From contig JANQLY010000014.1 in NCBI GenBank assembly GCA_028280345.1, positions 124,001 to 188,000 on the forward strand: a stretch of DNA of 64,000 nucleotides, written 5' to 3'. The stretch is from Pseudomonadales bacterium. GTDB lineage: Bacteria; Pseudomonadota; Gammaproteobacteria; Pseudomonadales; UBA7239. How positions within the stretch are numbered: the first letter of the stretch is position 1; the number at the start of each line of letters is the position of its first letter. Of this stretch, positions 63,175 to 64,000 are shown piece after piece. The notes beneath the pieces were generated by a model. That model worked only from the letters and a program-made list of their open reading frames with translations, made no database searches and was not told the DNA's origin. A program made the translations under genes and the position numbers.

Positions 63175-64000
63175 ATGAGCACACCGATTATTGCTGACAA
63201 CAAACCCGTTAAAGTTCAACTGGAAGAGGGACAGGATTATTATTTCTGCACCTGTGGCCGCTCATCCAAACAACCGTTTTGTGATGGTTCACACAAGGGC
63301 ACAACGTTTACACCAAAAAAGTTTACTGCCGAAACCACTGACGAAGCGTGGCTGTGTGCATGCAAACACAGCAATAATCTGCCATTTTGCGATGGCACCC
63401 ACAAACAATTTACAAGTGATCAGGTCGGCAAGGAAGGGCCCGGTGTCCAGCAGAGTGAAAACGACATGCCGGTTGCCAGTGCAACCCCGGAAGAACCCAC
63501 GGTCGCATTTATCCACGAACTTGCCAAAGAGGGTTTAAGCAAGATGGGACATCACGGCCCAATGGCAGCGATGGGTGTACCACGCTCGCAATTACCACAG
63601 TGGGACGAGATTCAGATCATGGTGTCGCAACTGGCAAACAAACCGCTGCTGGAAGACGAAGCGGTCGATACCGAACTGGTTATTGGCCCCGAAGCAAAGC
63701 AACCTCTGCGACTGGAGATACCCCTGTTTGTTTCTGATATGAGTTTTGGTGCGTTATCGCTTGAAGCAAAACTCGCGCTGGCCAAAGGCGCAGAGCTTGC
63801 AGGCACCGGTATCTGCTCCGGCGAGGGGGGAATGCTGCCCGAGGAACAACAGTCCAACTCACGGTATTTCTACGAACTCGCCAGTGCCATGTTCGGATAC
63901 AACGAAGAACAATTGCACAAGGTACAGGCATTTCATTTTAAAGCAGGCCAGGGCGCCAAAACCGGCACAGGCGGGCATTTACCCGCTGCCAAAAATATTG
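63175..64000 (+). CDS. CDGSH iron-sulfur domains fused to glutamate-synthase-like FMN domain (3' end outside window)
   Basis: The frame is open from the ATG at 63175 to the window end (275 codons). Two CDGSH [2Fe-2S] motifs come first: FCTCGRSSKQPFCDGSH (about residues 23-39) and LCACKHSNNLPFCDGTH (about 61-77). The 3Cys-1His ligand set is complete in both. A linker with HELAKEGLSKMGHHGPMAAMG follows, then a glutamate-synthase central-domain-like FMN barrel beginning LVIGPEAKQPLRLEIPLFVSDMSFGALS and reaching AGTGICSGEGGM and KAGQGAKTGTGGHLP. Such fusions probably pass electrons between CDGSH clusters and a flavin oxidoreductase; the substrate is unknown. It belongs to the same operon (45-bp gap). 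Confidence 0.9.
   Translation, partial: MSTPIIADNKPVKVQLEEGQDYYFCTCGRSSKQPFCDGSHKGTTFTPKKFTAETTDEAWLCACKHSNNLPFCDGTHKQFTSDQVGKEGPGVQQSENDMPVASATPEEPTVAFIHELAKEGLSKMGHHGPMAAMGVPRSQLPQWDEIQIMVSQLANKPLLEDEAVDTELVIGPEAKQPLRLEIPLFVSDMSFGALSLEAKLALAKGAELAGTGICSGEGGMLPEEQQSNSRYFYELASAMFGYNEEQLHKVQAFHFKAGQGAKTGTGGHLPAAKNI

Overview
The window reads as chromosomal DNA of a marine-type gammaproteobacterium, most likely Cellvibrionales (Spongiibacteraceae or Halieaceae relatives). The evidence is a fused BioH-BioC biotin protein, a BirA-type operator, CsrA, LrgAB, and a set of P450, Rieske oxygenase, CaiB, thiolase-like and acyl-CoA ligase genes typical of steroid/isoprenoid or alicyclic degraders of that order. 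The assignment is inferred from gene content only. No rRNA, tRNA, transposase, integrase or CRISPR array was seen.

Layout. (1) 1-1.55 kb: four short, AT-rich, same-strand genes of unknown function separated by attC-like imperfect palindromes; this resembles the end of an integron cassette array. (2) 1.57-5.4 kb: a minus-strand operon of amidohydrolase, TetR regulator, DUF35 OB-fold protein and thiolase-like protein. (3) 5.7-10.2 kb: a 7TM-DISM histidine kinase, a DUF3106-like protein and a secreted pentapeptide-repeat protein. (4) 10.4-17.6 kb: a six-gene minus-strand operon of Rieske oxygenase, P450, CaiB CoA-transferase, PhoD-like phosphatase, BASS transporter and outer-membrane protein. 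(5) 17.9-20.9 kb: a divergent plus-strand operon of SDR, VOC and acyl-CoA synthetase. Three copies of one 21-bp palindrome (AATCTGAC-N5-GTCAGATT, the second slightly degenerate) lie upstream of the amidohydrolase operon and between the two divergent operons. This ties regions 2, 4 and 5 into one probable TetR regulon of 13 genes: uptake, CoA activation, ring oxidation and side-chain cleavage of a still unknown lipid-like substrate.

(6) 21-34.8 kb: mixed housekeeping and envelope genes, namely a cNMP-binding/degenerate rhodanese protein, a 1099-aa coiled-coil exported protein, an M50 protease, LrgAB, two tandem lipoproteins with the same C-terminus, a YfbK-like VWA lipoprotein, a second pentapeptide protein and an LLM monooxygenase. 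(7) 35.2-47.8 kb: one minus-strand block with an exported helical protein, a 2243-aa RHS/YD protein with an inactive-looking transglutaminase domain and a 160-aa variable tip, an overlapping small membrane protein (candidate immunity), a 1394-aa RTX protein with a Sec signal, and a second exported helical protein. This is the best candidate for an undescribed system here.

(8) 48.5-54.3 kb: DUF924 and virulence-factor-family genes, then bioB-bioF-bioHC with a BirA operator overlapping a strong promoter, and divergent comF. (9) 54.5-60.5 kb: csrA, LysR, two paralogous XRE regulators that share a GTCTA-N6-TAGAC palindrome at the same distance from their starts, a large lipoprotein, and an orphan PilP-like protein. 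(10) 60.6-64 kb: a plus-strand electrophile/redox operon (glutathionyl-hydroquinone reductase, pirin, FMN reductase, CDGSH-glutamate synthase fusion running off the end) behind a 21-bp perfect palindrome.
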